Below are positions 33,902 to 43,227 of a DNA stretch of 64,000 nt, one piece after another. Source of the DNA: CAG-1138 sp964495385 (GTDB lineage Bacteria > Bacillota > Clostridia > Christensenellales > CAG-917); the NCBI GenBank assembly GCA_964495385.1, contig CAZBVO010000001.1, positions 60,794 through 124,793 of the forward strand, written 5' to 3'. Within the stretch, counting starts at the first letter, position 1; the number at the start of each line of letters is the position of its first letter. Below the pieces are notes generated by a model. That model was not told where the DNA came from. It made no database searches and was given only the letters and a program-made list of their open reading frames with translations. A program made the position numbers and the translations under genes.

Positions 33902-35257
33902 TTATTTCCCGTAATTGAAACGATTCGATTCGGAAACAACGAAATTGCCGTAATCGGCGGTTGCCGTGCCGTCCGACGTTTGGAAGGTTTTGCCCATCAA
34001 CTCTTTCACCTTTTCGGTAGGCAATTTTCCCGAAAGTCCCTCCGAGCCGTCGACGTTTTTGACACCCGTCAAAATGCTGCACATATAGTATTTGCAAATT
34101 TCGACGTGGCAATCTATCATCCATATCGAATCCGTCGGCCACGTTCCGCAAAGAACGCCTGCCGAGTTTTTCAAAAGTTCGTATGCTTTAAGGTCGTTTT
34201 CCTTGTACTCGCCCTCGGTAACGTATGACGAATATTTCCCGAACGTGCTCATAACCGGCACGATGCCGCCTTTTGCAAGATAAACTTCGACGGCAATACC
34301 GCCTTGGGCCATATTTTCAATATATGACAAATAAGTGTCGGACGGCGAAGCATCGACGAAATCTTCTCCGCTCCAAGCCACGATTTCGTTGCCGTACGCA
34401 TCGTCTTCGGACAAAAATCCGATGTAAGTATCCAAAAGCGCAAGTCTGTTAGGAGCCTGTGCGGCGGTCAATTGCCCCGCCTTGGACAGTTCGTACAAAA
34501 TGTTGGTGGACACGTTGGCCATAATTCCGCCGAGGCTGTGGCCTATCACTCTCGTTTCGGCTTTGCCGTAATCGTTGCCGACGGCCTTAACCATGCGGAT
34601 ATATTCGGCAGCCAAGTATTGGCTGAGGCTGTAATCGCAAATATCGTTGTTGCAATACACGACGCCTTTAACGCCTTCCTTGGTACCTGCTTCGTTGTAA
34701 TCGCTCATGAAAGCATACGGGTATTTTTCGGTGCCGCCGCTGTAAATCCAAAACTCGTTAGACACGATGTCGTGAACGGAAAAGCGGTTGTAGTTGAAGG
34801 TAAGCACGTTGTATCCTGCCTTTATCAACTCACCGATAATGCACTTCCCTTCGTAATTCGGAAGGTTGTCCATTTCGAAATCCCAAAACGGCTTTATCCT
34901 TTGCGGAGCTTCGCCCGTCGTCTCGTTGAAATTCGCGCCCAGCCAGCCGTGAACCAAAACCAAAGTCGGTTTTTCGGGATCTATCATGGCTACGCCCTTG
35001 TCCGAATACGCCTTTTCGTCGTAAATCCCGTCGGTTTCGTCGTATCCGACCACAAACAGGCCCTGATCTTCGAGTTCGGGATATTTTTCGGTGTTCAAAT
35101 ACACTTCGGTTGCGTAATCGACAAATTCGTATTCGATTGGATTGCCGTCATCGCCGTTCGGCTCGTCCGGTTTATTGTTGCAAGACGCCAACACAAACAT
35201 CGATGACAACGCAACTGCCGTTATCAGCATTGCCGCAAGCAGTTTTTTAAACTTCAT
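33902..35257 (-). CDS. Lipoprotein alpha/beta hydrolase, lipase-like
   Basis: The 451-residue protein begins with a signal peptide and lipobox 'VLASC' (C26). It then has the oxyanion-hole motif 'LVLVHGWLGANF' (HG at 103-104) and the nucleophile elbow GHSLGG with S241, as in lipases. The outer location and fold suggest hydrolysis of an ester or lipid at the cell surface. A second conserved-looking block 'DSIWMIDCHVEICKYY' near the C-terminus may carry the catalytic histidine. GGAGG lies before the ATG. A 6-bp hairpin (GGGGCA / TGCCCC) sits in the leader. Confidence 0.88.
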   Translation of the reverse strand: MKFKKLLAAMLITAVALSSMFVLASCNNKPDEPNGDDGNPIEYEFVDYATEVYLNTEKYPELEDQGLFVVGYDETDGIYDEKAYSDKGVAMIDPEKPTLVLVHGWLGANFNETTGEAPQRIKPFWDFEMDNLPNYEGKCIIGELIKAGYNVLTFNYNRFSVHDIVSNEFWIYSGGTEKYPYAFMSDYNEAGTKEGVKGVVYCNNDICDYSLSQYLAAEYIRMVKAVGNDYGKAETRVIGHSLGGIMANVSTNILYELSKAGQLTAAQAPNRLALLDTYIGFLSEDDAYGNEIVAWSGEDFVDASPSDTYLSYIENMAQGGIAVEVYLAKGGIVPVMSTFGKYSSYVTEGEYKENDLKAYELLKNSAGVLCGTWPTDSIWMIDCHVEICKYYMCSILTGVKNVDGSEGLSGKLPTEKVKELMGKTFQTSDGTATADYGNFVVSESNRFNYGK

Positions 35258-35306
35258 AATTTTCCTCCGACAGGGGCATTTTCCCCTTCTGCCCCATTAT
35301 AATTAT

Positions 35307-35335
35307 ATAATACCTTTTTCCTACGGAAATGTCAA
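35307..35335 (-). promoter_or_regulatory. Promoter of the lipase-like lipoprotein gene
   Basis: Minus strand: TTGACA (35330-35335), 17-nt spacer, TATTAT (35307-35312). Confidence 0.85.
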
Positions 35336-35378
35336 CCTCATTGACCACTAAAAATTCAGAAGAATAAGTTCAATAGAC

Positions 35379-35406
35379 TTGCTTTTTTCAAACGGAGTGC
35401 TATAAT
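35379..35406 (+). promoter_or_regulatory. Promoter of the M20 peptidase gene
   Basis: TTGCTT (35379-35384), 16-nt spacer, TATAAT (35401-35406), 34 nt before the ATG. Confidence 0.75.
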
Positions 35407-35440
35407 GTTTATTGTAACACAACTCTTGTAGGAGGATATC

Positions 35441-36883
35441 ATGATAGCACTCTATATCGTTTTGGGTGTTTTGGGCGCATTGATTTTGTTTATGTTGCTC
35501 CGCACCGTTTTCACCAAAAAACCTACTCTCCCGACTCCGGACGGCAACGACTACGGTCTGGACAAAGACGTTTTGGCTTCGCACCTTCAGGAAGCGGTTA
35601 GAATCCCTACCGTTTCGATGGTTGGCAAGTATGCCGACAACACGCAGGCGTTTTACGATTTCAGAGCTTTTCTCGAAAGGACTTATCCGAACGTAAATCG
35701 CGTCGCCGAACGCACCATAATCAACGGATTCAGCATCGTTTATCACGTCAAAGGCAACAATCCGAGCCTTAAACCGGGCGCATTTCTTGCCCACCAGGAC
35801 GTTGTTCCGGCACCTGCGGAAGGTTGGGATTATCCTCCTTTCGGCGGCGTTATCGACGACGGTTACATCTACGGACGCGGTGCTGCCGACATGAAGGGAC
35901 AGCTTATCGCGACAATTGAAGGTATGGAATACCTTCTCTCCACAGGCTGGACGCCTGAAAGAGACGTTTATCTGTGCTTCGGCCACGACGAAGAACCTAT
36001 GGCAAGCCGCGAAGGCGCACCTAAAATCGTCGAATGGTTCCAATCGCAAAACATCGAACTTGAATTCGTCATCGACGAAGGCGGCGCCGTTTTGGACGGC
36101 AACCTTCTGGGCATAAACAGCCTTGTCGGCATGGTCGGCACCTGCGAAAAAGGTTATTGCGACTACACCCTCACCTGCGAAAAGGCGGGCGGACACGCTT
36201 CCAACCCTTCCAAACCGTCCAACCTCTATCTGCTCAGCAAGGCAATTTGCAAGCTCGAAAAACATCCTATGCCTGCAAAATGGACAAGCGTTACCAAAGA
36301 AACCTTCAAAACACTTGCTCCGCACATGAAGTTCGCATTCAAATTCCTTATGGTAAACCGCGACCTTCTCGGCTGGCTCATCAAACCGGTTTTGACGTTG
36401 ATCCCTATCACCAACGCAATCGTTCGCACCACGTTTGCTCCGACAATGGTTGAAGGAAGCGACACACCTAACGTTCTTCCTCCTAAATCGACCGCAAACA
36501 TCAACTGCCGTATCCTTACCGGCGAAACCGTCGAACAGGTGGAAGCTCACATGCAAAAAGTGGTTGGCAAGCACGTCAAAGTTTCGCACAATCTGTGCAA
36601 CAACCCTACCCCGGTCAGCCCGACCGATGCCGACAGCTACAAACAACTTAAAAACGCCATCGAAATCAGCTTCGACAACATGCTTGTTGCACCTTATATG
36701 TTCGTTGCCGGCGACGATGCGAGATTCTACGTTCCTGTCTGCAAAAACATCTATCGCTTCACTCCGTTCGTTTACACTCTCGACGACCAAAAACGCATTC
36801 ACGCACTCAACGAAAGAAGCGGCGTGGAAGACCTCAAAAAGGCAACCGTGTTCTTTGTAAACGCAATGAAGGCAATGTGCTAA
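35441..36883 (+). CDS. Membrane-anchored M20-family metallopeptidase
   Basis: The 480-residue protein has one N-terminal membrane segment (residues 3-22) and then an M20 di-zinc peptidase: 'AHQDVVPAP' (H118), 'GRGAADMKG' (D150 bridging), 'HDEEP' (catalytic E184 and ligand E185), and a lid domain around 250-360 ('GGHASNPS'). The layout resembles carboxypeptidase PS / PM20D1-type enzymes, which cleave dipeptides or N-acyl amino acids. Whether the catalytic part faces in or out is uncertain. AGGAGG precedes the ATG and a terminator follows the gene. Confidence 0.92.
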   Translation: MIALYIVLGVLGALILFMLLRTVFTKKPTLPTPDGNDYGLDKDVLASHLQEAVRIPTVSMVGKYADNTQAFYDFRAFLERTYPNVNRVAERTIINGFSIVYHVKGNNPSLKPGAFLAHQDVVPAPAEGWDYPPFGGVIDDGYIYGRGAADMKGQLIATIEGMEYLLSTGWTPERDVYLCFGHDEEPMASREGAPKIVEWFQSQNIELEFVIDEGGAVLDGNLLGINSLVGMVGTCEKGYCDYTLTCEKAGGHASNPSKPSNLYLLSKAICKLEKHPMPAKWTSVTKETFKTLAPHMKFAFKFLMVNRDLLGWLIKPVLTLIPITNAIVRTTFAPTMVEGSDTPNVLPPKSTANINCRILTGETVEQVEAHMQKVVGKHVKVSHNLCNNPTPVSPTDADSYKQLKNAIEISFDNMLVAPYMFVAGDDARFYVPVCKNIYRFTPFVYTLDDQKRIHALNERSGVEDLKKATVFFVNAMKAMC

Positions 36884-36908
36884 ACCTTAAAATTCAATCA
36901 AAAAACCG

Positions 36909-36935
36909 AGGCGACGGGTTTTCCGTCGCCTTTTT
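36909..36935 (+). terminator. Terminator after the M20 peptidase gene
   Basis: Stem AGGCGACGG / CCGTCGCCT, loop GTTTT, T run. Confidence 0.92.
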
Positions 36936-36997
36936 GTTGCACTTTTTTGCAAATCGAGGATATTTTTAAACAAAAATCAAATTTTAAACAAATCGGG

Positions 36998-37026
36998 TTG
37001 AAAATCTGTCGGGGTTGTGATATACT
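36998..37026 (+). promoter_or_regulatory. Promoter of the DUF4364-TSCPD pair
   Basis: TTGAAA (36998-37003), 17-nt spacer, TATACT (37021-37026). Confidence 0.8.
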
Positions 37027-37079
37027 AAAATACGGTTTCGACAGAAATTATCAAAAAAATCACCGACTGCGGAGTACTA

Positions 37080-37598
37080 ATGAGCAACACTACCGACAAA
37101 TTGGTTATACTGTTTGTCTTCGACATTATGGAGATGCAACTCACCGAAGACAGCGTTACGGACATCTGCTGCAACGAGAACAACTGGATGTTGTATATCG
37201 ATTGCAAGGAGTCCTTTGCCTCTCTTGTCGACGCATCGCTTATAAGCATGACGCCTAACAACTCCAACGGCAGGCCGCTTTACGCCATAACCAACGACGG
37301 AAGCCAATGCCTCGCCTCCTTCTACACTCGCATCCCGTCGCATTTGAGGGACATGATAACCGATTACGTCCGCTCCAACAGGCTCAGGGTGCGCAAACAG
37401 CAGGAATATTTTTCCGACTACTACAAAAATCAAGACGGAAGCTATTCGGTCATTCTGAAAATTTTTGACGGAAACCAAACGATACTCGACCTTAAACTCA
37501 ACGTGGCCACCCGACAAACGGCAAAATGGATTTTCAAAAGCTGGGGCGACAAGGCTTCGCAGGTTTACGGCAGTATACACGAATTACTAATGGACTAA
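37080..37598 (+). CDS. DUF4364 family protein (winged-helix-like)
   Basis: The 172-residue protein begins 'TTDKLVILFVFDIMEMQLTE' and 'MLYIDCKESFASLVDASLIS', the pattern of DUF4364 proteins, common in Clostridia. They carry a winged-helix-like N-terminal half and a C-terminal alpha/beta half of unknown purpose. A regulatory role is a guess from the fold. GGAG precedes the ATG. It is cotranscribed with the TSCPD gene, 16 bp downstream. Confidence 0.85.
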   Translation: MSNTTDKLVILFVFDIMEMQLTEDSVTDICCNENNWMLYIDCKESFASLVDASLISMTPNNSNGRPLYAITNDGSQCLASFYTRIPSHLRDMITDYVRSNRLRVRKQQEYFSDYYKNQDGSYSVILKIFDGNQTILDLKLNVATRQTAKWIFKSWGDKASQVYGSIHELLMD

Positions 37599-37614
37599 AA
37601 ACGGAGAGAGAAAA

Positions 37615-37866
37615 ATGGCAGTTTATCACAACAACGGAACTTGTAGCAGAGAGATATTCTTCTCGGTTGACGGCCGCACGGTCGGCGACGTCAAATTTAT
37701 CGGCGGATGCAGCGGAAACTTGCAAGGCATTTCTCGCCTCGTAAAAGGCAGAGACATTGACGAAGTCATCGAAACGCTGAAAGGCATCAAATGCCGCAAC
37801 AACACCTCCTGCCCGGACCAGCTTGCCCGCGCTTTGATGGAGTATAAGGAAAAGAACAACCTCTAA
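37615..37866 (+). CDS. TSCPD domain protein (TIGR03905 type)
   Basis: The 83-residue protein ends with 'NNTSCPDQLARALMEY', the TSCPD motif named after the cysteine-containing domain at the C-terminus of adenosylcobalamin-dependent ribonucleotide reductases. It is a known free-standing small family in Clostridia; 'GTCSREIFF' and 'IGGCSGNLQGI' add two more conserved cysteines. Metal or nucleotide binding is plausible but unproven. GGAGAG precedes the ATG. Confidence 0.9.
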   Translation: MAVYHNNGTCSREIFFSVDGRTVGDVKFIGGCSGNLQGISRLVKGRDIDEVIETLKGIKCRNNTSCPDQLARALMEYKEKNNL

Positions 37867-37945
37867 GTCGAATCAACCGACACACAAGTCGCAAAATTTG
37901 ACACAAATTTGTTGTTTGCTTTACGGCAAACCTGTTTAAGATGTA

Positions 37946-37974
37946 AAATCTCCGCTCGAGGCGGAGATTTTTTT
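37946..37974. terminator. Bidirectional terminator between the TSCPD gene and lysC
   Basis: Stem AAATCTCCGC / GCGGAGATTT, loop TCGAG, followed by T7 on the plus strand and T4 on the minus strand. Confidence 0.9.
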
Positions 37975-39292
37975 AACCGAAAAAGGCGTGATATACCGCA
38001 TTGACCGCACGTTTGTAGTCGGCGCAATCCACGCCTATTATTATGTTTATTTCGCTTGCGCCCTGATCTATCATTCTGACGTTGACGTCGGCCTCGGCAA
38101 GTGCGCACAACGCTTTTGCTCCCGTTCCCTTGCTGTTTTTCATGTTCCGCCCTACTACGGCAATCAACGCCAAATCGCCCTGAACGCTCAATCCGTCCGG
38201 ATCGACTGCGGCACGAATGCGATTTAGCACCTTTTGCAGTTTTCCGCCAAGTTCGGTGCCCGATATCACAAGCGACAAGCTGTCCACACCCGAAGGCATA
38301 TGTTCGTAGGCAATTCCGCACTGCTCCAAAACCGACAGAAGCTTTCGGGAAAAACCGACTTCGCCGTTCATCATTTGTTTGGTTACGTTTATGGCAACCA
38401 ATCCCGTTTTCCCGGCAATGCCCGTAACCACCGAGTCGGAAATATCCGCCTTAAAATCGTCGGGCACTATGTAAGTTCCGGGCGCGGACGGATTAAAGGT
38501 ATTTCGGATGTTTATCGAAATGCCCGCATTTTTGACCGGAAATATGCTTTCGGGATGCAAAACGTTGGCCCCCATGTAGGCAAGCTCTCTAAGTTCGGTG
38601 TAAGTAAGATAATCCATAAGTTTCGGGCTGTCGACTATCCGCGGATCGGCCGACAAAAAGCCGTCGACGTCTGTCCAGTTTTCGTAAACGTCCGCCCCGA
38701 CCGCGCGTGCCGCTACGGCACCCGTAACGTCGCTGCCGCCTCTTGTAAAGGTTTTTTCGCATCCGTCTTCGTCGGCTCCGTAAAAGCCGGGGATAACAAC
38801 GCCTCGACTGCGGTTTTTCAATAGCTTTGCGGCAAGGTCGTTGCTGTACTCGGAGTTGAAACTCCCATCGGCCGAAAACCTCACGAAATCCGTTGCGTCT
38901 ATAAAGTCGAAATCAAGATATTCGGCCAGCATTTTTGCCGCCAGATATTCGCCCCTCGACGCCGCATAATCGGCCGACGGCGACAACAAAATTTTTTGTT
39001 CGATGTCCTTAAATTCCGCCTCGAGGTCGACCGACAAACCCAGTTGCGATTTAAGACTAAAAAAGCGCTCGCGAACTTTGAGAATGCTTTTTCTCTCATC
39101 GCTCGCTTGCGCTTCGCCATAGCTTTTATACAACAAATCGGTGATTTTTTCGTCGCCCGAAAATCTTTTTCCGGGCGCGCTGACAACCACGATTTTTCTG
39201 TCCTTGTCGGAACCTATGATTTTTGCCACCTTAAAAATGCTGTCGGCATCAGCCATACTCGTGCCGCCGAATTTGCACACTTTAATTCCCAA
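37973..39292 (-). CDS. lysC: Aspartate kinase
   Basis: The enzyme phosphorylates aspartate, the first step toward lysine, threonine, methionine and diaminopimelate. The 439-residue monofunctional enzyme has 'VCKFGGTSMAD' (substrate/ATP site), 'FTRGGSDVTGA', 'ENWTDVDGFLSADPR' and two C-terminal ACT domains for feedback control ('IDQGASEINIIIGVD'). The start codon is TTG (39290-39292) with AGGAG 7 nt upstream. It is the last gene of the long operon beginning at ppa, 10 bp after the DUF1015 gene. Confidence 0.95.
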   Translation of the reverse strand: MGIKVCKFGGTSMADADSIFKVAKIIGSDKDRKIVVVSAPGKRFSGDEKITDLLYKSYGEAQASDERKSILKVRERFFSLKSQLGLSVDLEAEFKDIEQKILLSPSADYAASRGEYLAAKMLAEYLDFDFIDATDFVRFSADGSFNSEYSNDLAAKLLKNRSRGVVIPGFYGADEDGCEKTFTRGGSDVTGAVAARAVGADVYENWTDVDGFLSADPRIVDSPKLMDYLTYTELRELAYMGANVLHPESIFPVKNAGISINIRNTFNPSAPGTYIVPDDFKADISDSVVTGIAGKTGLVAINVTKQMMNGEVGFSRKLLSVLEQCGIAYEHMPSGVDSLSLVISGTELGGKLQKVLNRIRAAVDPDGLSVQGDLALIAVVGRNMKNSKGTGAKALCALAEADVNVRMIDQGASEINIIIGVDCADYKRAVNAVYHAFFG

Positions 39293-39302
39293 AAATCCAC
39301 TC

Positions 39303-40535
39303 CTATTTAACTATTTTTTTGGCCTCCATATAATATCTTTTTTCTTCTGCTTCTCCCATGCTGAACGCTTTTCTCGGAAGTATGCCTTTTTCCAAAACAA
39401 ATCCGAAAAGTTCGCTCTTCGGAAATTTCGGCATCACCACGCCTACGCCGCCGAACTCGTTTACGGTTTCCTCCAAGTGTTCCAAACCGTGCACGAAATC
39501 AAGCTCAATAGACGGTTTATCTGCAACATAGCTGTCGATAAACTGCTGAATTTGCGATATCGCTTGTGCTCCGTCTGATGGTGCTTCGCATTTTACAAAC
39601 TCGCCGTTTACGTACAAAAGCACCTCGCCGTCGCCTTTAACGTTGCGTTTGAAGGCCTCGACAAAGTCGGCGTCCGCCCCCTTAAGCAATCTGTGAATAG
39701 GCTCGAAAGCCAAGCTGTCGGAATGTATGTTTTCAACCTCCACCAAGCAGAACCTTGCAGGGTGATTTTTCCTTTCTTCTTCCGTCAATTCCGCTCTTAA
39801 ACGTTCCCAATGCGCCTTTGCGGTGGCAAGCGAGTGATTCCCGTCGCCTACGGCAAACAAAAAGTTGGTCTTTCGGCCGTATTTTGCCGTTTGAACGTCC
39901 TCCGAAAGCAGATTCATAAGTCGCTCGACAACGCCTTCGGGATTAGGAATTTCGTATCCTTTTATACTTCCGCCGCCCATGTTAAGCTTGGTGTCGTAGA
40001 CGGTTTTGTAGCCGTGCCGTGCGGCAAATTCCGGCTCGATAACAGTCTTTTCGCCGTCGTCTATCAAAAGCATTATATGCGGAAGTTCCAGCGGTGCGTT
40101 ACGCCTTATTTCCACACGCGGAGGTATGCGCTCCAAAATGGTTTTTTCGGTTGCCTTTATGTATGCGTCCGAAAACGGCGTAAAGTCGTACGCCTCGAGG
40201 TCGACTGCCAACATAATGCCGGCACGACCGGTCTGTTCGGCAGTGTCTCGTTCGACCAAAAACATAGTATTTTTGTGTTCTTCAAAAATACCTTCCGCAA
40301 GATATCTGCGCATTGTTGCGTTGATTTTTTCAATCCTTTCCAGATTATCGTCCGACAAATAAACTTCCGGAAAAACTATGTTCAAAGTAGAAGGCTCGTC
40401 GCCGACGGTTTGTTTGAGTTTGTGCCAATAATCCGGCTCGGATGTAAACTGATCGCAAGCGACCGTTGCCCAATTAAACAAAACGACACCCTTAGGTAAA
40501 AGGATGTCGGTAGGTTTTACGATTTCAGGTTTCAT
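39303..40535 (-). CDS. DUF1015 family protein
   Basis: The 410-residue protein matches the widespread DUF1015 family: 'LLPKGVVLFNWATVACDQFT', 'VFPEVYLSDD', 'FLFAVGDGNHSLATAKAHWE' with the strongly conserved DGNHSLA and 'VEVENIHSDSLAFEPIHRLL'. No activity is established for the family as far as I know; it is often near amino-acid or cofactor genes. The ATG at 40535 has AGGAG. It sits 8 bp after cdaA and 10 bp before lysC. Confidence 0.92.
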   Translation of the reverse strand: MKPEIVKPTDILLPKGVVLFNWATVACDQFTSEPDYWHKLKQTVGDEPSTLNIVFPEVYLSDDNLERIEKINATMRRYLAEGIFEEHKNTMFLVERDTAEQTGRAGIMLAVDLEAYDFTPFSDAYIKATEKTILERIPPRVEIRRNAPLELPHIMLLIDDGEKTVIEPEFAARHGYKTVYDTKLNMGGGSIKGYEIPNPEGVVERLMNLLSEDVQTAKYGRKTNFLFAVGDGNHSLATAKAHWERLRAELTEEERKNHPARFCLVEVENIHSDSLAFEPIHRLLKGADADFVEAFKRNVKGDGEVLLYVNGEFVKCEAPSDGAQAISQIQQFIDSYVADKPSIELDFVHGLEHLEETVNEFGGVGVVMPKFPKSELFGFVLEKGILPRKAFSMGEAEEKRYYMEAKKIVK

Positions 40536-40543
40536 ACAATCTC

Positions 40544-41386
40544 CTATTTGTTTTTGCGGAATCTGAATTTCTTTTTCTTTTCGGGAGCCACGCCGATGCC
40601 GTAGCACCTTTTGATTTCTTCTTTAAGCTTTTCGGTGGTCATGTACCTGTAAAGCTTGCCTTGCTTTGCAACGGATATGATGCCCGTTTCCTCCGAAACG
40701 ACTATTGCAAGCACTCCGCTTTCCTCGGTTATACCTATTGCGGCACGGTGGCGAGTTCCGAGTTCTTTCGGCAACGTCGTGTCCTGTGTCAGCGGCAAAA
40801 AGCAACCTGCGGAAATGATTTTATTGCCCTTAACCACAAGTGCGCCGTCGTGCAACGGGGTGCGATCGTGGAAAAGCGTTTCGATAAGCGGTGCGGTGAG
40901 TGTGGCGTTCACAAGCGTGCCCGATTCGAGGATGTGCTGATCGACGGTGCTTGGCGTTATGATGATAAGTGCGCCGATGTCCTGCTTTGCCATGTTTTGA
41001 ACGGCTGTGATAAGTTCGTCGGTGGCCTCGATAAGTTCGTCATCGCTGCCGTATCCTTCCGAGAACAGCGTTTTGCCGTTTGCGTTTGCAATGCTCTGGA
41101 AAAATATTTTGACGTCCTGTTGATACACAATCGCCAAACAGAACACCATAAACAGAATCAGCAACCTCAGTATTTGAGTTGTCAGCATCAACGAATTGTT
41201 TTGACTTTTTGCGTTTACGATGACCGCCGCAAAATATGCGATGCACAAAAGCGCAAACAAAATAAACACCTTAAAGCTGCGTTTGTGAATGAAAAATGCA
41301 ATGATAAACGCCGTCAGCACCACAAACAGCGCGACGTCGATGTAATTTAACGCATTCCAGTTTTCGATGTATTCCAAAAGATTCAT
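40544..41386 (-). CDS. cdaA: Diadenylate cyclase CdaA
   Basis: CdaA makes cyclic di-AMP, which controls potassium and osmolyte balance and cell-wall stress. The 280-residue protein has three N-terminal membrane segments (about 14-32, 40-57, 70-88) and a cytoplasmic DAC domain with DGA (180-182) and RHR (212-214). The usual partners cdaR (YbbR) and glmM are not adjacent. GAGG precedes the ATG. An internal promoter may exist: TTGAAG-N16-TATAAT on the minus strand, with the -35 inside the end of the preceding gene (about 41409-41436). Confidence 0.96.
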   Translation of the reverse strand: MNLLEYIENWNALNYIDVALFVVLTAFIIAFFIHKRSFKVFILFALLCIAYFAAVIVNAKSQNNSLMLTTQILRLLILFMVFCLAIVYQQDVKIFFQSIANANGKTLFSEGYGSDDELIEATDELITAVQNMAKQDIGALIIITPSTVDQHILESGTLVNATLTAPLIETLFHDRTPLHDGALVVKGNKIISAGCFLPLTQDTTLPKELGTRHRAAIGITEESGVLAIVVSEETGIISVAKQGKLYRYMTTEKLKEEIKRCYGIGVAPEKKKKFRFRKNK

Positions 41387-41433
41387 CTGAAAGCCTCACT
41401 TATATCGTTTCCATCTAAAATTATACCACAGCA

Positions 41434-42681
41434 TCAAAAATCTTCAAACACTTTTTCGGATGCTTTTTCAAAATCAAAGATTTTATCTTCGGCTTTTTTG
41501 GAATTTTTCTGCACATAGTCGAGTTTTTTGTACACCAGTACAGCCGCTACGATCAAAATTGCCAGAATTCCAATGCAAATGCCGGTGCGAAGTTTGCCGT
41601 CGACAAGGGTGCCGTAATCGAATTTGTTTTCCGCCGACGACGACATAACCGCAACAAACGACTCGTTTGTCAGAAGCGATTTTACAAGCGCCGTGGCATC
41701 GGACATTTTCTTTTGTCCGCTTTCGCCGTAACGGGCAAGATAGTTGTCGAGCGTATCTTTTTTAGTGCCCACCATGTCGGAATATTTTTCCGATTCTCCG
41801 CCGTAGCCGCTGCCCGTCCAGTTGTAGCCGAACAGATTCAAAGTGTTTACGCCGTAATCCAAAAACACGCTGTTGTCGCTAAGCAAACCTTTGTGATGAT
41901 ATGGCAATTTGCTGTCGTCTTTAATGGCGGTTTCGACAATTTTTCTGTCATGCGGCGGACGGCAAACGTCCAAGCCGGAAGCTTCGGCGACCGAATGAAC
42001 CAGTTCTTCGTGTTCGGTTGAAACTTCGTCGCAATAAGCGTACAGGTAGTCGCCCACGCCTACGCTGTCAAGGTTTATCATCAAAAGCGCATTGTCGACA
42101 ATGGATTTGTTTGCCGAGATAAATTTTTCCGAGCCGTACATCCCCAGCTGATTGCCCCCGAACGCCACAAACACGACGTTGAACGGCAACTGTTGGTAAC
42201 GAAGGTCGTACGCAAGTTTCAACATAACCGCAACGCCCGTCGCCTCGCCTGCGCCCGAACCGCCGATTTTTTCGTCGTAAAGCTCGTACGAGGTCAAATT
42301 GTCGTAATGGCAAGCGATGATTACGAAATCGGTCGCCTTGGAAACGTCCTTTCTGGCAACGATGTTGTAGCCGATATTGGCGTTACCGTTGATGCCGTCG
42401 ACATAGTCGAAACGTTGCTTAAAGGAAGTCAGGCCATTATCCTTGCTGACGGTGTAGCCCATTTCTTCCAAGATGCTTAAAATATAATCGCCGGCCTTTT
42501 CCTCGTTTTCGGTGGCAACGGTACGGTCGGGATATTTGGTGACGAAATCTTTCAAAAAATCAGTTTCGGTCCAATCGGCAAATCTGTCGGCGGCAAAAGC
42601 GGTGCTTGCAGGAGCTGCCAAGGAAAATACCGTGCAAATGACAAGCGCTGCGCAAATAATCACTGAGCAAAGTTTTTTCAT
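41434..42681 (-). CDS. Secreted M28-fold protein with lost catalytic residues, C-terminal membrane segment
   Basis: A signal peptide (1-30), an M28-like domain (35-345) and a C-terminal membrane helix (366-385) with a charged tail anchor it to the outer face. The fold is clear: 'IGYNIVARK', 'VIIACHYDN' (H125, D127) and 'MINLDSVGVG' (D205). Other family residues are replaced. The GADDNxSG block reads GAGEATG (143-149), so the bridging Asp is missing. The catalytic Glu-Glu pair reads N-Q (GGNQLG, 175-180). The SDHxxF histidine block reads SDNSVF (268-273). I infer a pseudo-enzyme used for binding. GGAGG precedes the ATG. Confidence 0.85.
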   Translation of the reverse strand: MKKLCSVIICAALVICTVFSLAAPASTAFAADRFADWTETDFLKDFVTKYPDRTVATENEEKAGDYILSILEEMGYTVSKDNGLTSFKQRFDYVDGINGNANIGYNIVARKDVSKATDFVIIACHYDNLTSYELYDEKIGGSGAGEATGVAVMLKLAYDLRYQQLPFNVVFVAFGGNQLGMYGSEKFISANKSIVDNALLMINLDSVGVGDYLYAYCDEVSTEHEELVHSVAEASGLDVCRPPHDRKIVETAIKDDSKLPYHHKGLLSDNSVFLDYGVNTLNLFGYNWTGSGYGGESEKYSDMVGTKKDTLDNYLARYGESGQKKMSDATALVKSLLTNESFVAVMSSSAENKFDYGTLVDGKLRTGICIGILAILIVAAVLVYKKLDYVQKNSKKAEDKIFDFEKASEKVFEDF

Positions 42682-42690
42682 GTTCGCCTC

Positions 42691-43227
42691 CTAAAACATC
42701 ATGATTGCCGTCACGGCAAAATAAGGTATGGCCATGGTCATAAAGGCTCTGGCAACCATATATTCGGGAATGACGGACGTTTTGTACATGCGGTAAAACA
42801 TAAATCCGTACACTGCCGTGTAAACTATCAAACTTGCAATCTTCGGAACGAAAACGTAAATTAACGGGCTTATAAAGTATGTTAAGCCCACTATTCCGAG
42901 AATAACGTTGGCAACTATGGTATACAGCGACACCGCCAACACAAAATTGCGACGCACCATAAACGCACGGCCGCTACGCTCCAAAATAAACTGCATTGCA
43001 TGCGCCGCCACAACGGCCGACAGCGTTTCGGAAAGGCACATGGTCAAGTACGAAACCACGGTCATGGCCGAGCCCGAAAGCGTCACGAGGCTTTCCGAAG
43101 CCATCGCCGACGCCATATAATTGGCCATTGCCGAATATGCGTATGCGCCCTTAAAACAATAGCTTAAGGCCAGCAACAGATACACTACCCAGCCGTGAGA
43201 TAAAACTTTTTTGAATTTATCTGTCAT
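42691..43227 (-). CDS. Integral membrane protein of unknown function
   Basis: I do not recognise this 178-residue protein. It has about five hydrophobic segments and few charges, with a first helix at 12-34 and a last one at 156-178. The start overlaps the end of holA by 11 nt and it ends 9 bp before the M28-like gene, so it is translated within the same operon. Its position beside the outer, membrane-tethered M28-like protein suggests a possible partnership, which is only inference. Confidence 0.75.
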   Translation of the reverse strand: MTDKFKKVLSHGWVVYLLLALSYCFKGAYAYSAMANYMASAMASESLVTLSGSAMTVVSYLTMCLSETLSAVVAAHAMQFILERSGRAFMVRRNFVLAVSLYTIVANVILGIVGLTYFISPLIYVFVPKIASLIVYTAVYGFMFYRMYKTSVIPEYMVARAFMTMAIPYFAVTAIMMF

